From Salinispora tropica CNB-440 (GTDB taxonomy: Bacteria > Actinomycetota > Actinomycetes > Mycobacteriales > Micromonosporaceae): 64,000 nucleotides of DNA. Position 1 is the first letter of the stretch. The number at the start of each line of letters is the position of its first letter. The stretch spans positions 3,476,144 to 3,540,143 of the forward strand of contig NC_009380.1 of NCBI RefSeq assembly GCF_000016425.1. Direction: 5' to 3'. The notes under the pieces are model-generated. The model was not told where the DNA came from. It ran no database searches and saw nothing but the letters and a program-made list of their open reading frames with translations. This document shows positions 51,983-61,787 of this stretch, piece by piece. The position numbers and the translations under genes were made by a program.

Positions 51983-52669
51983 TCAGGCCGCCACAAGCAT
52001 GAACACGGCGAGCGCAGCGATGATGGCGCTGGATACCAGGGCCGTGCCGAGCCGGCCGCGCGGCCCGGCGAGGATCCGGCCGACCAGCGTGCCACCGCCG
52101 GCTATCAGTAGTTGCCAGCTCGCCGAGGCGAGGAACGCCCCGAGCACGAACGCCCCGGCGGCCGGCAGAGCCGGGGCAGCGGAGTCCTGGCGGCCGAGCA
52201 CGAGCGCGGCGAAATAGACGACGGTCGCGGGATTCAACAAGGTCAACGCCAGTACCCCGGCGAACGCCCGGGGCGCCGTCTCCATGTCCCAGCGGCCCGC
52301 GAACGACCGACCAGCGGCGCCGGAACCGCCTGACGTGGACGTGGTTCCGGAGTCGGGGCCGGCAACCGCACTGGACCGGGCGGAGCGCAGGGCCCGCACC
52401 GCGGTAAGGGTCGCCAAGGCGAGCAGTACCACCGCGGCGACCACCCGAAGGGGGCCGGCGACCGGGGCGAGCACCGTGACCAAGGCGGCACCGCCGAGGG
52501 CAGCGACGGCGGCGTACAGGCCATCGGCCGTGGCGACGCCGAGGGCCGCGGCGGCTCCCACCCGGAACGAGGTCCGCGCGGCCAGCCCCATGACGAGTAC
52601 CGCGATGGCGCCGACCGGGATGGCCACACCGAAACCGGCGGCCAGCCCAGCCAGAAACACCCCGGTCAC
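51983..52669 (-). CDS. LysE family amino-acid exporter
   Basis: A 228-residue integral membrane protein with six hydrophobic segments and the LysE/ArgO-type opening GVAIPVGAIAVLVMGLAART. A loop of about 40 Ser/Gly-rich residues divides the two halves, and LLNPATVVYFAAL marks the second repeat. Members export basic or other amino acids; the substrate here is unknown. The start is read as GTG. It lies 41 nt upstream of the acVLRF1 gene on the same strand, so co-transcription is likely. Confidence 0.82.
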   Translation of the reverse strand: MTGVFLAGLAAGFGVAIPVGAIAVLVMGLAARTSFRVGAAAALGVATADGLYAAVAALGGAALVTVLAPVAGPLRVVAAVVLLALATLTAVRALRSARSSAVAGPDSGTTSTSGGSGAAGRSFAGRWDMETAPRAFAGVLALTLLNPATVVYFAALVLGRQDSAAPALPAAGAFVLGAFLASASWQLLIAGGGTLVGRILAGPRGRLGTALVSSAIIAALAVFMLVAA

Positions 52670-52835
52670 GGTCGTGAGCAGCGGGCCGAGCCAGCGCGGG
52701 GAAACGGGGTTCGCTGTCGGCGCGTGGGCCCGGCCGCACAGTCAGGAACCGGCAACAGATATCCGTCGATCACACCGTCATCCTGCGCCACCCCTGACGC
52801 CCGGGGCTACCGGTTTTCCCGGACAGACGCCGTGG

Positions 52836-53252
52836 TCAGACGTTGAAGCCCAGCGCCCGAAGCTGCTCGCGCCCCTCGTCGGTGATCTTGTCTGGGCCCC
52901 ACGGCGGAAGCCACACCCAGTTGATCCGCATCTCGTTGACCAAGCCGCCCCCCGGACCGGTGGTCAGAGCCGACCGCGCCTGGTCCTCGATGACGTCGGT
53001 CAGCGGGCAGGCCGCCGAGGTGAGCGTCATGTCCAGCGTGGCGATGTTGTCGTCGTCAACGTGGACGCCGTACAGCAGGCCCAGGTCGACCACGTTGATG
53101 CCCAGCTCGGGATCGACGACATCCTTCATCGCCTCCTCGACGTCGGCGACGGCGGCCTTGCCGGCCTTCGCGGCCGCCGCGCCGTCCGGGGCCGCCGCGC
53201 CGGTCACGTCCTCGCCGGCCGGAGTGGCCTCGGTGGCAGTGTTCTCGCTCAT
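52836..53252 (-). CDS. sufT: SufT-type MIP18/DUF59 iron-sulphur assembly factor
   Basis: A 138-residue protein. An Ala-rich N-terminal extension of about 35 residues precedes the MIP18 domain (VEEAMKDVVDPELGINVVDLGLLYGV, with TSAACPLTD carrying the conserved Cys). Such proteins help load Fe-S clusters onto client enzymes. The ATG at 53252 overlaps the sufU stop (ATGA), so it is the last gene of the SUF operon, matching Rv1466 in mycobacteria. It ends with GREQLRALGFNV, a typical MIP18 C-terminus. Confidence 0.9.
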   Translation of the reverse strand: MSENTATEATPAGEDVTGAAAPDGAAAAKAGKAAVADVEEAMKDVVDPELGINVVDLGLLYGVHVDDDNIATLDMTLTSAACPLTDVIEDQARSALTTGPGGGLVNEMRINWVWLPPWGPDKITDEGREQLRALGFNV

Positions 53253-53725
53253 CCCTGAACCTCCGTCGGACTGGTGTCCACACCGGCGCGTGCCGCGGCG
53301 TCCTTGAACGCCATCCACGGCAACAGCGCGCACTTCACCCGGGCGGGGTAGCGGGCGACGCCCGCGAACGCCACCCCGTCACCGAGTACCTCCTCGTCCG
53401 GCGTGACCTCGCCCCGGCCGGACATCAACTCCACGAACGCCGCGTGCACCGCGAACGCCTCGGCGGCCGGACGGCCGACGAGCAACTCGTGCAGCACACT
53501 CGCCGAGGCCTGGCTGATGGAACAGCCATACCCGTCGTACGAGACATCGTGCAGCACCGCACCGTCGGTGGCGACCCGTACGGTGACCTCGTCTCCACAG
53601 GTCGGATTGACGTGGTGCGCCTCGGCGACGGATGCCGCCGGGTCGTCCGCGTCGCGCAGCCCCCGGCCGTGCGGGTGCTTGTAGTGGTCCAGGATGATCT
53701 CCTGGTAAAGCTGGTCAACCTGCAT
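53249..53725 (-). CDS. sufU: SufU zinc-dependent sulphur acceptor
   Basis: A 158-residue U-type scaffold/sulphurtransferase. Three conserved cysteines are visible: NPTCGDE, GYGCSISQAS and RVKCALLPW. Together with Asp they bind zinc and accept persulphide sulphur from SufS for delivery to SufBCD. Both ends overlap neighbours (the ATG base with the sufS stop, the stop with the sufT start), showing a tightly coupled operon. Confidence 0.95.
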   Translation of the reverse strand: MQVDQLYQEIILDHYKHPHGRGLRDADDPAASVAEAHHVNPTCGDEVTVRVATDGAVLHDVSYDGYGCSISQASASVLHELLVGRPAAEAFAVHAAFVELMSGRGEVTPDEEVLGDGVAFAGVARYPARVKCALLPWMAFKDAAARAGVDTSPTEVQG

Positions 53726-55029
53726 CAGGCGAACACCTTCCGCACCTGCTCCAGACCCGCCACCAGGGCGTCGATCTCCTCCGTGGTGGTGTAGAGGTAG
53801 AACGAGGCCCGGGTCATGGCCGGCACCCCGAACCGGGTGCAGACCGGACGGGCGCAGTGGTGACCGACTCGCACCTGCACGCCCAGCGAGTCGAGCACCT
53901 GCCCAACGTCGTGCGGATGGATGTCACCCAGCGCAAACGAGATCGTTCCGCCCCGACCTACCGGTACGGTCGGCCCGAAGATCCGCAACTCGGGCACCGT
54001 CGCCAAGGCATCCAGGGCGTACGCGGTGAGTTGCTTCTCGTGCCACTGAATGGCCCGCATGCCCACACCGGAGAGGTAGTCCACCGCCGCGCCCAACGCG
54101 ACCGCCTCGGCGATCGGTGGGGTGCCCGCCTCGAACCGGGTCGGCGGCGGAGCGAAGGTCGACCCCGACATCGCCACCGTTTCGATCATCGACCCGCCGC
54201 CGAGCACCGGCGGCATCGCCGCCAGCAACTCGGTACGGCCCCAGAGCACTCCGATGCCGCTCGGGGCACACATCTTGTGCCCGGTGAAGACGATGAAATC
54301 CGCGTCGTAGTCGACCACGTCCATCGGCATGTGCGGCACCGACTGCGAACAGTCGAGCAGCAGCAGCGCGCCGACCTCCCGGACCCGCCGAGTGATCCGG
54401 GACGTCGCGTTGACGGTGCCGAGAATGTTGGACATGTGCACCAGCGAGACGATCTTCGTCCGCTCGTTGACCAGGTCCGTCAAGCCCGACTCGTCCAGCC
54501 GGCCGTGGTCGGTGACCGGGAACCAGCGCAGTGTGGCGCCGGTGCGCTCACAGAGCAACTGCCAGGGGACGATGTTCGAGTGGTGCTCCATCTCGGAGAT
54601 CACCACCTCGTCTCCCGGGCCCAACCGGAACCGCGGGTCGGCGTCGGGACGCAGCGACGCGTTCGAGAAGGCGTACGCCACGATGTTGATCGCCTCGGTG
54701 GAGTTCTTGGTGAACACCACCTCATCCGGGCTCGGGGCGTTGATGAAGGTGGCGACCTTGGCTCGCGCGCCCTCGTACGCCTCGGTCGCCTCGGTGCCCA
54801 GCGTGTGGACCGAACGCGACACGTTCGCGTTGCGCCACTCGTAGTGCTCCCGCAGCACGTCGAGCACCTGCCGTGGCTTGTGCGACGTGTTCGCGCTGTC
54901 CAGGTAGACCAGCGGGTGCCCGTTGACCGTCCGGTCCAGGATCGGAAAGTCAGCGCGCACCGCCGCCACGTCGTAGCGTGGCACGTCGCCGTACTGCGGC
55001 ATGCCCGGTGGAATCGCGATCGTGGTCAT
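53725..55029 (-). CDS. sufS: SufS cysteine desulphurase
   Basis: A 434-residue PLP enzyme of class V that takes sulphur from cysteine for cluster building. The PLP lysine is Lys252 in FTGHKMCAPSG, and the active-site cysteine is Cys392 in VGHHCARPVC, the short-loop group II type that needs a SufU/SufE acceptor. EMEHHSNIVPW supplies PLP stacking residues. It lies 25 nt after sufC and overlaps sufU. Confidence 0.96.
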   Translation of the reverse strand: MTTIAIPPGMPQYGDVPRYDVAAVRADFPILDRTVNGHPLVYLDSANTSHKPRQVLDVLREHYEWRNANVSRSVHTLGTEATEAYEGARAKVATFINAPSPDEVVFTKNSTEAINIVAYAFSNASLRPDADPRFRLGPGDEVVISEMEHHSNIVPWQLLCERTGATLRWFPVTDHGRLDESGLTDLVNERTKIVSLVHMSNILGTVNATSRITRRVREVGALLLLDCSQSVPHMPMDVVDYDADFIVFTGHKMCAPSGIGVLWGRTELLAAMPPVLGGGSMIETVAMSGSTFAPPPTRFEAGTPPIAEAVALGAAVDYLSGVGMRAIQWHEKQLTAYALDALATVPELRIFGPTVPVGRGGTISFALGDIHPHDVGQVLDSLGVQVRVGHHCARPVCTRFGVPAMTRASFYLYTTTEEIDALVAGLEQVRKVFA

Positions 55030-55054
55030 CGTGACCGGCCTTTCCTTGAGGTCG

Positions 55055-55828
55055 TCAGGCCCGCGCCGAGCCGGCCCCGGCGACGTACCGCTCGTAACCC
55101 TCGTCCTCGAGCTTGTCGGCCAGCTCCGGGCCGCCCTCCTCGACGATTCGGCCGGCGACGAAGACGTGCACGTGGTCCGGCTTGATGTACCGCAGGATCC
55201 GGGTGTAGTGGGTGATCAGCAGCAGGCCGGTGTCGCCGCTCTCACGGACCCGGTTGACGCCCTGGCTGACCACGCGGAGCGCGTCAACGTCGAGGCCGGA
55301 GTCGGTCTCGTCGAGGATCGCCACCTTCGGCTTGAGCAGCTCCAGCTGCACGATCTCGTGCCGCTTCTTCTCGCCACCGGAGAAGCCCTCGTTGACGTTG
55401 CGCTGGGCGAACGCCGGGTCCATCTGGAGGCGCTCCATGGAGCCCCGCAACTCACCCGCCCAGGTGCGCAGCTTCGGTGCCGTACCGTCGATCGCGGTCT
55501 TCGCGGTGCGCAGGAAGTTCGCCACCGACACCCCGGGAACCTCGACCGGGTACTGCATGGCCAGGAAGAGGCCGGCGCGGGCCCGCTCGTCCACGGACAT
55601 CTCCAGCACGTCGGCGCCGTCGAGGGTCACCGAACCACCGGTGATCTCGTACTTCGGATGGCCGGCGACCGAGTAGGCCAGGGTGGACTTACCGGAGCCG
55701 TTGGGGCCCATGATGGCGTGCGTCTCCCCCGACCGGACGGTCAGGTCGACACCGTGCAGGATCGGCTTGAGCTCACCCTCGGGCAGCTTGACCGACACCT
55801 GCAGGTCACGGATCTCAAGGGTGCTCAT
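55055..55828 (-). CDS. sufC: SufC ATPase
   Basis: A 257-residue ABC-type ATPase of the SufBCD scaffold. Walker A is GPNGSGKSTLAY, the signature is FSGGEKKRHEIVQ, and Walker B is VAILDETDSGLD. ATP use opens the SufB/SufD pair for cluster assembly. Its start overlaps the stop of the ferredoxin-like gene (TAATG). Confidence 0.96.
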   Translation of the reverse strand: MSTLEIRDLQVSVKLPEGELKPILHGVDLTVRSGETHAIMGPNGSGKSTLAYSVAGHPKYEITGGSVTLDGADVLEMSVDERARAGLFLAMQYPVEVPGVSVANFLRTAKTAIDGTAPKLRTWAGELRGSMERLQMDPAFAQRNVNEGFSGGEKKRHEIVQLELLKPKVAILDETDSGLDVDALRVVSQGVNRVRESGDTGLLLITHYTRILRYIKPDHVHVFVAGRIVEEGGPELADKLEDEGYERYVAGAGSARA

Positions 55829-56175
55829 TATCGGGTCACTCCGTTGCTCGGCATGGGGCGGCCGTCGGCGCCCACTGGGATGTAGATGTCGCCGTCGCGG
55901 ATCTCGACGGGGTAGACGGGGACGGGTTCGGTGGCGGGTAGCCCGGTCGGCTCACCGGTGCGCAGGTCGAACCGCGAACCGTGCAGCCAGCACTCCAGGG
56001 TGCAGCCCTCGACCTCCCCCTCGGAGAGGGCCACCGCGGCGTGCGAGCACTCGTCGTAAACGGCGTAGAAGGCACCGTCCTCGCCGTGCACGATCGCGAT
56101 CCTCACACCGTCAACGTCCGCACTGACCACGCTGCCCTTCGGCACGTCCTCGGCGGAGCAGATGCGGATCATCAC
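55828..56175 (-). CDS. Rieske-type ferredoxin subunit in SUF operon
   Basis: A 115-residue Rieske [2Fe-2S] protein of NirD/oxygenase-ferredoxin type. The expected C-x-H...C-x2-H pair reads DECSHAAVALSEG and ECWLHGSRFD. It is placed between sufD and sufC with stop/start overlaps on both sides. It probably supplies electrons for cluster assembly or repair, which is inference from location. The gene is absent from the mycobacterial SUF operon as I know it. Confidence 0.88.
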   Translation of the reverse strand: MMIRICSAEDVPKGSVVSADVDGVRIAIVHGEDGAFYAVYDECSHAAVALSEGEVEGCTLECWLHGSRFDLRTGEPTGLPATEPVPVYPVEIRDGDIYIPVGADGRPMPSNGVTR

Positions 56176-57368
56176 GCACCGGCCTTCGCGGCGAGGTCCC
56201 CGCTCGCGTGCGTGGGGTCCGCGAACTCGCTGCCCCCGCTGGCCAGCCGGGCCTCGATCGCCGCGCCGAGCCGATCCCGCAGGGACTCGACCGGGATCTT
56301 GTTGAGCAGCTCGGCGAAGAAACCGCGGACCACGAGGCGCCGCGCCTCGGCCTCCGGGATACCCCGGGCCATCAGGTAGAACAGCTGCTCATCATCGAAG
56401 CGGCCGGTCGCGCTCGCGTGACCAGCGCCGGCAATCTCCCCGGTCTCGATCTCCAGGTTGGGTATGGAGTCCGCCCGCGCACCGTCGGTGAGCAGCAGGT
56501 TCCGGTTGATCTCGTAGGTGTCGGTGCCGGTCGCCTCGGCCTGGATCAACACATCGCCCACCCAGACGGTACGGGCGCTCTCGCCCTGTAGGGCACCCCG
56601 GTAGCCCACGTAGCTGCGGCAGTCCGGGACCGAGTGGTCCACCAACTGTCGATGCTCCAGGTGCTGCCCCTCGTCGGCGAAGTAGACCCCGTACAGCTCG
56701 GCCTCACCGCCACGCTCGGTGTACTCCACCGTGGTGTACTGCCGGACCAGGTCGCCGCCGAGGCTGACCTGGACGTGCAGTACCCGGGCGGCACGCCCCA
56801 GCCGCACCTTCAGGTGCTGCGCCTGCACCGCGTCGTCAGCCCAGTCGGCGACGGTGACCAGGGTCAGCTTCGCGCCGTCGGCGACCGAAACCTCGACGTT
56901 GTCGGCGAGCGTCGCCGAACCGACGTGCTCGAGCACCAGGGTCGCCTCGGCGAACCGGCCCACCTCCACGAAGGCGTGCCCGAAGGCGAGCTCGTCGGCG
57001 CCCTCGCCGACCACCCGCAGGGTCACCGGCTCAGCCACCACGGCCTCGTCGGCGACCCGCACCAGCTGCGCCTGCGCCGCACCGCGGTACGCGAGCGCGC
57101 TGATCCGGTCCACCGGGACCAGCACGCTACCGATCCGCGGATCGTCCTTCGTGACCGGCTCGACGGTGACGCCCGCGGGCAGGTCGCCGTACTCGTACCG
57201 GACCGCGCCCGCGCTGGCCGGCACCCCGCCGGTCAGGCCCCGCAGGCGGTTGAGCGGGGTGAAGCGCCACTCCTCCTCCAGGCCGGTGAGGGCCGGGAAG
57301 TCGGTGACATCGTATGAGCGCAGCGCCTGCGACTTGGTGCTGGGCGGCGCGGAAGCCTGGGTAGTCAT
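56172..57368 (-). CDS. sufD: SufD scaffold subunit
   Basis: A 398-residue SufBD-family protein, the smaller partner of SufB in the SufBCD complex. It has the beta-helix core and the C-terminal conserved stretch GAGHASATGRFDDEQLFYLMARGI containing the histidine needed for cluster assembly, followed by GIPEAEARRLVVRGFFAEL. ATG with AAGGAAGAG upstream, 78 nt after sufB; the stop overlaps the ferredoxin start. Confidence 0.93.
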   Translation of the reverse strand: MTTQASAPPSTKSQALRSYDVTDFPALTGLEEEWRFTPLNRLRGLTGGVPASAGAVRYEYGDLPAGVTVEPVTKDDPRIGSVLVPVDRISALAYRGAAQAQLVRVADEAVVAEPVTLRVVGEGADELAFGHAFVEVGRFAEATLVLEHVGSATLADNVEVSVADGAKLTLVTVADWADDAVQAQHLKVRLGRAARVLHVQVSLGGDLVRQYTTVEYTERGGEAELYGVYFADEGQHLEHRQLVDHSVPDCRSYVGYRGALQGESARTVWVGDVLIQAEATGTDTYEINRNLLLTDGARADSIPNLEIETGEIAGAGHASATGRFDDEQLFYLMARGIPEAEARRLVVRGFFAELLNKIPVESLRDRLGAAIEARLASGGSEFADPTHASGDLAAKAGA

Positions 57369-57446
57369 CTCTTCCTTGGTCTGTTCTGCGACGACGGTGT
57401 CAGTAACGGGACGGGGCGGGCTGGATCCGCGACGGCCTCGGCGGCC

Positions 57447-58877
57447 TCAGCCGACCGCGCCCTCCATCTGCAGCTCGATCAGGCGGTTGAGCTCCAGGGC
57501 GTACTCCATCGGGAGCTCCTTGGCGATCGGCTCGATGAAGCCGCGGACGATCATCGCCATCGCCTCGTCCTCGCTCAGTCCCCGGCTCATCAGGTAGAAG
57601 AGCTGGTCCTCGCTGACCTTCGAGACGGTCGCCTCGTGCCCCATGGACACGTCGTCCTCGCGGATGTCGACGTACGGGTAGGTGTCCGAACGGGAGATGG
57701 TGTCGACCAGCAGCGCGTCGCACTTCACGGTGCTCTTGCTGCTGTGCGAACCCTCCAGCACCTGCACCAGACCGCGGTACGAGGTACGACCGCCACCGCG
57801 GGCGATCGACTTCGAGACGATGGTGCTGCTGGTACGCGGAGCGGCGTGCACCATCTTGGCACCGGCGTCCTGGTGCTGGCCTTCACCGGCCATGGCCACC
57901 GAGAGCACCTCGCCCTTGGCGTGCTCGCCGGTCATGAAGACCGCCGGGTACTTCATCGTGACCTTGGAGCCGATGTTGCCGTCGATCCACTCCATGGTCG
58001 CGCCCTCGTGGCACACCGCGCGCTTGGTGACCAGGTTGTAGACGTTGTTCGACCAGTTCTGGATGGTGGTGTAGCGGCAGCGGGCGTTCTTCTTGACGAT
58101 GATCTCCACGACGGCGCTGTGTAGCGAGTCCGAGGAGTAGATGGGGGCGGTGCAGCCCTCGACGTAGTGCACGTACGCACCCTCGTCAACGATGATCAGG
58201 GTCCGCTCGAACTGGCCCATGTTCTCCGTGTTGATCCGGAAATAGGCCTGGAGCGGGATCTCCACGTGCACGCCCTTCGGCACGTAGATGAAGGAGCCAC
58301 CGGACCAGACCGCGGTGTTCAGGGCCGCGAACTTGTTGTCGCCGACCGGGATCACCGTGCCGAAGTACTCCTTGAAGAGGTCCTCGTGCTCCTTGAGAGC
58401 GGTGTCGGTGTCGAGGAAGACGACGCCCTGCTCTTCCAGGTCGTCACGGATCTTGTGGTAGACGACCTCGGACTCGTACTGCGCCGCCACACCCGCGACC
58501 AGCCGCTGCTTCTCCGCCTCGGGGATGCCCAGCTTGTCGTAGGTGTTCTTGATGTCCTCCGGCAGCTCCTCCCAACTGGTCGCCTGCTTCTCGGTGGAGC
58601 GCACGAAGTACTTGATGTTGTCGAAGTCGATCCCGGTGAGGTCGGCGCCCCAGGCCGGCATGGGCTTGCGATCGAACAACCGCAGCCCCTTGCGCCGCAG
58701 GTCGAGCATCCAGGCCGGCTCAGCCTTCTTGGCCGAGATGTCCCGCACGACCGCCTCGTTGAGGCCACGCTGTGCGACGGCCCCGGCCGCGTCGGGGTCG
58801 GCCCAGCCGTACTCGTAGCGACCGAGGGCGGCGAGCTGCTCCTCCTGGGTCAGGGGCTGGACGGTCTGCTCGGTCAT
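57447..58877 (-). CDS. sufB: SufB scaffold subunit
   Basis: A 476-residue Fe-S scaffold protein. It is typical in length and contains [20 protein letters not shown], the beta-helix core, [14 protein letters not shown] with the conserved cysteine, and the C-terminal [20 protein letters not shown]. There is no intein, unlike the mycobacterial orthologue Rv1461. ATG overlaps the sufR stop (ATGA), so the repressor and the operon are co-translated. Confidence 0.96.
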   Translation of the reverse strand: MTEQTVQPLTQEEQLAALGRYEYGWADPDAAGAVAQRGLNEAVVRDISAKKAEPAWMLDLRRKGLRLFDRKPMPAWGADLTGIDFDNIKYFVRSTEKQATSWEELPEDIKNTYDKLGIPEAEKQRLVAGVAAQYESEVVYHKIRDDLEEQGVVFLDTDTALKEHEDLFKEYFGTVIPVGDNKFAALNTAVWSGGSFIYVPKGVHVEIPLQAYFRINTENMGQFERTLIIVDEGAYVHYVEGCTAPIYSSDSLHSAVVEIIVKKNARCRYTTIQNWSNNVYNLVTKRAVCHEGATMEWIDGNIGSKVTMKYPAVFMTGEHAKGEVLSVAMAGEGQHQDAGAKMVHAAPRTSSTIVSKSIARGGGRTSYRGLVQVLEGSHSSKSTVKCDALLVDTISRSDTYPYVDIREDDVSMGHEATVSKVSEDQLFYLMSRGLSEDEAMAMIVRGFIEPIAKELPMEYALELNRLIELQMEGAVG

Positions 58878-59629
58878 CTATCTGTCCTCACAGTGGTAAC
58901 GGTCTTACCGGACTGAACACGCCCCGGCTGGGCCGGGATGTGCGTCGTGCACACCCCGTCGCCGTGCGCAATGGTCGCCAGGCGCTGCACGTGGGTGCCG
59001 ACCAGACGGGAGATCACCGCGGTCTCGGCCTCGCACAGCTGCGGAAACTCGGCGGCCACATGCGCCACCGGGCAGTGATGCTGGCACAGCTGGCCCCCCG
59101 AGGCGATCGTGGAGGCGTTGGCAGCGTAGCCCTCCGCGGTCAGGGCGGCGGCGAGTGCCTCCGCGCGGGCGAGCGGGTCGTCGCCGGCGTCTTCCATGGC
59201 GGCCAGGCAGCGGGTCTCCAGGGCGGAGACCTGCTCGGCGGCGAAGGCCGACACCGCCGCCGACCCCCCACCCCGGGCGATCCAGCGCAGCGCGGCGGTG
59301 GCCATGTTGTCGTAGTGGTGGGTGCCGCAGCGACCTCGGGCCGCCTCGGTTAGCAGGAACACCTTGGCCGGACGGCCGCGCCCACGGTGGCCTCGGACCG
59401 CCGGATCGCGGGCGAGGACATCCCCCTCGGCGAGCATCGCGTCCAGGTGTCGTCGGATCGCGGCGGGGCTGAGCCCAAGCGCATGCCCCAGCTGCGCGGC
59501 GGTGGTGGCGCCCCGCTCCAGCAGCAGCTGGGTGACGCGGTCACGGGTCGACGGGTCGGAGACGGCCGACCCGCCAGCGCCCCCGACGGGTGCCAGCTGG
59601 CGCCCCGAGACCCCCGCCACGTTTTTCAC
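58874..59629 (-). CDS. sufR: SufR iron-sulphur repressor
   Basis: A winged-helix DeoR/ArsR-like regulator, about 251 residues from a GTG at 59629. The DNA-binding part is [20 protein letters not shown] and [14 protein letters not shown]. The C-terminal half holds the cluster-ligating cysteines in [22 protein letters not shown]. SufR with a bound cluster represses the suf operon, linking expression to Fe-S demand. The start is uncertain: an open frame continues to a TTG at 59686, and a later GTG is possible. It is first in the operon. Confidence 0.88.
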   Translation of the reverse strand: MKNVAGVSGRQLAPVGGAGGSAVSDPSTRDRVTQLLLERGATTAAQLGHALGLSPAAIRRHLDAMLAEGDVLARDPAVRGHRGRGRPAKVFLLTEAARGRCGTHHYDNMATAALRWIARGGGSAAVSAFAAEQVSALETRCLAAMEDAGDDPLARAEALAAALTAEGYAANASTIASGGQLCQHHCPVAHVAAEFPQLCEAETAVISRLVGTHVQRLATIAHGDGVCTTHIPAQPGRVQSGKTVTTVRTDR

Positions 59630-59727
59630 AACGCCAACGTTACGTAATTCGCCAGAGGCCTGCAAACTCGGGGTCCGGTGATCCAAAACACCGTCATCGC
59701 GGAGCCACCCGAGGAGGCACCACTACG
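59630..59727. promoter_or_regulatory. Divergent sufR/ctaA control region
   Basis: The 98-bp gap between sufR and ctaA contains the perfect palindrome TTACGTAA (59640-59647) 10 nt from the chosen sufR start, a good candidate for part of a repressor site or promoter. GAGGAGG (59711-59717) is the ctaA ribosome site. Confidence 0.5.
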
Positions 59728-60708
59728 ATGCGTAGGATTTGCGCCGTGACTGTCGCCGCCCGGTTCCCGGTCTCCACCACGACGCTTCGCCGGTTGGCGC
59801 TCGCCAACATTCTCGCGAACGTGCTGATCGTCGTTACCGGCGGGGCGGTCCGGCTGACCGCCTCCGGCCTGGGCTGCCCCACCTGGCCCCGATGTACCGA
59901 CACGTCGTACACCTCGACGCCGGAGATGGGCCTGCACGGAGCGATCGAGTTCGGCAACCGGCTGCTCACCTTCGTGGTCGGCATCGTCGCCATCGCCGTG
60001 GTGGTGGCCGTCCTGCTACACCGACCACGCCGACGCGGCCTGCTGCCGCTCGCGGTCGCCGTCCTGCTCGGCATCCCGGCGCAGGCGGTGATCGGTGGGA
60101 TCACCGTCCGCACCAATCTCAACCCGTGGGTGGTCGGGCTACACTTCCTCGCCTCGATGGTCGTGATCGCCGTCGCGTACGCCCTCTGGCGGCGGATCGC
60201 GGAACCGGACGGCCCCAGGGTGCCAGTGGTGCCCGGACCGCTGCGCACGCTCACGGTGATCACCACCGTGGTCTGCGTGGCGGTACTCGTGGTCGGCACC
60301 TGGGTCACCGGCAGCGGTCCGCACGCCGGTGACGGTGGGGCAGCCCGCAACGGCCTCGACCCCGAGCAGCTCTCCCAGATCCACGCCGACGGGGTATTCC
60401 TGCTGATCGGCCTCTCGGTGGCGTTGGTCTTCGCGTTCCGGGCGGTCGGCGCCGCCGGCCCCGCCCGGGCCGCGCTGGTGTTGGTCGGGGTCGAGGCGGG
60501 GCAGGGCGTGATCGGCTACGTGCAGTACTTCACCAACCTGCCGGCGCTTCTCGTCGGCGCCCACATGCTCGGCTCCTGCCTGGTGCTGCTGGCCACCCTC
60601 GCGGTGCTCCGGTCGACTCGGGAACACCAGCCGGCCGTCACCCCCGCCCCGGGCACCACCACCGCCCCCGGCGGCGCGACCGAGCCGTCGGTCCCCGTTC
60701 CCGCCTGA
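59728..60708 (+). CDS. ctaA: Haem A synthase (COX15/CtaA)
   Basis: A 326-residue, multi-pass membrane protein that oxidises the C8 methyl of haem O to give haem A for cytochrome aa3 oxidase. Conserved parts are the redox cysteine pair in GLGCPTWPRC, the haem-ligand histidines in MGLHGAIEFGNRLL, GLHFLASMVV, QIHADGVFLLIG and LVGAHMLGSC. ATG with GAGGAGG 10 nt upstream. It is divergent from sufR and partners with ctaB 1.7 kb further on. The C-terminus is a long Pro/Thr-rich tail. Confidence 0.94.
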   Translation: MRRICAVTVAARFPVSTTTLRRLALANILANVLIVVTGGAVRLTASGLGCPTWPRCTDTSYTSTPEMGLHGAIEFGNRLLTFVVGIVAIAVVVAVLLHRPRRRGLLPLAVAVLLGIPAQAVIGGITVRTNLNPWVVGLHFLASMVVIAVAYALWRRIAEPDGPRVPVVPGPLRTLTVITTVVCVAVLVVGTWVTGSGPHAGDGGAARNGLDPEQLSQIHADGVFLLIGLSVALVFAFRAVGAAGPARAALVLVGVEAGQGVIGYVQYFTNLPALLVGAHMLGSCLVLLATLAVLRSTREHQPAVTPAPGTTTAPGGATEPSVPVPA

Positions 60709-60803
60709 GCCCCCGCTCCCATCCGCCCTGAGTCGTCGGCCCGTCCGCATCGCCGTCCGTCCGCGCACTACTGGCGAGGTCCGCGGTTCTCCCACACCGG
60801 TTG

Positions 60804-60838
60804 CGTCGTCGGACCGCGAGACCAACGGTCCGACGACG
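60804..60838. terminator. Bidirectional terminator, ctaA / ATP-grasp gene
   Basis: A perfect 13-bp stem, CGTCGTCGGACCG pairing with CGGTCCGACGACG, with a 9-nt loop, lies between two convergent genes. Confidence 0.88.
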
Positions 60839-60853
60839 TCAGGCGAGGACGCT

Positions 60854-61777
60854 TCAGGGGCGGCGGTGGAGGTGGGTCAGGATGGCGTCGGCGAGGCGAT
60901 CCGGGGCACCGTCGGCGTACCCGAGAAAGAGTGACGGCTCGGTCAGTTCCAGCTCGACCAGGAGCGGCGTCTCGCCCTCGCCCGGGATCAGGTCGACCCG
61001 GGCGTAGAGCAGCCGCTCCGGTCCGCCCGGAACCTCGGCGAGAACCTTCTCCGCCACCGCAAGCTGCTCCGGGGTGGCCGTACGGGTGGTGATCCGCTCG
61101 CTGTTGCGGGGACTCCCCGGCCCCAGATCCGGGCCGGTCAGCATCGCGCCCTTACGGATCGCATGACTGAAACGCAGGCCGTCAGGGCCTGCGAGGAAGA
61201 GCAACGCGGTCTCGCCGTTGGTGTCGACGGCGGAGAGGTACGGCTGAACCATGGTCACTCGCCCGGCCGCGCCGAGGCGTCGGACATGCGCCTGGGCGAG
61301 TTCCCGGTGCTCGGGATCGGCCAGGTCGTACCGGCCGGTGTCCCGGCTGTCTGCGCTGACCGAGGGCTTGATGACGTACTCCCCGCGCTCCGCGGGAAGC
61401 GACCACTGCCGCCCCGGTTCGATCCAGGCGGTGGGGACGGTGGCCACTCCGGCGGCGGAGAGCTGCTCGAGGTAGCGCTTGTCGGTGTTCCAGCGGACGA
61501 TATCCGCCGGGTTGGCCAGGGCCGGCACCGTCGCCGCCCAGGCGACGAAGGCGTCCCGGCGGGCGGGGTAGTCCCACGGCGAGCGCAGGACCACGAGGTC
61601 ATAGCCAGCCCAGTCAACGCCGGGGTCGTCCCAGATCACCGTCTCGGCGGCTACCCCACGAGCCGCGAGCGGCGCGTGGACGAGGCGGTCGTCACTCTCG
61701 AGGTTGGGAAAGTCCGCGCAGGTCACGAGGGCGACCCGGGGCTCCCCCCGGGTCGGCTCGTGCGCAGTGATCATCAT
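60854..61777 (-). CDS. ATP-grasp domain protein
   Basis: A 307-residue protein of the ATP-grasp superfamily. After an N-terminal Rossmann-like part (RVALVTCADFPNLESDDRLV), the ATP-grasp fold shows the substrate-facing KPSVSADSRDTGRYD, the QPYLSAVDTNGETALLF region and the metal-binding VDLIPGEGETPLLVELELTEPSLF. These enzymes join a carboxylate with an amine or thiol using ATP, in the manner of RimK or glutathione synthase. The substrate is unknown. It converges on ctaA and lies 10 nt after the small gene at 61788. Confidence 0.85.
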   Translation of the reverse strand: MMITAHEPTRGEPRVALVTCADFPNLESDDRLVHAPLAARGVAAETVIWDDPGVDWAGYDLVVLRSPWDYPARRDAFVAWAATVPALANPADIVRWNTDKRYLEQLSAAGVATVPTAWIEPGRQWSLPAERGEYVIKPSVSADSRDTGRYDLADPEHRELAQAHVRRLGAAGRVTMVQPYLSAVDTNGETALLFLAGPDGLRFSHAIRKGAMLTGPDLGPGSPRNSERITTRTATPEQLAVAEKVLAEVPGGPERLLYARVDLIPGEGETPLLVELELTEPSLFLGYADGAPDRLADAILTHLHRRP

Positions 61778-61787
61778 GGCCGGAAGC

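Noticed and set aside
59630..59686. TTG start extending SufR upstream
   Set aside because: TTG is rare, no ribosome site is visible, and the extension would cover the TTACGTAA palindrome and most of the divergent control region.
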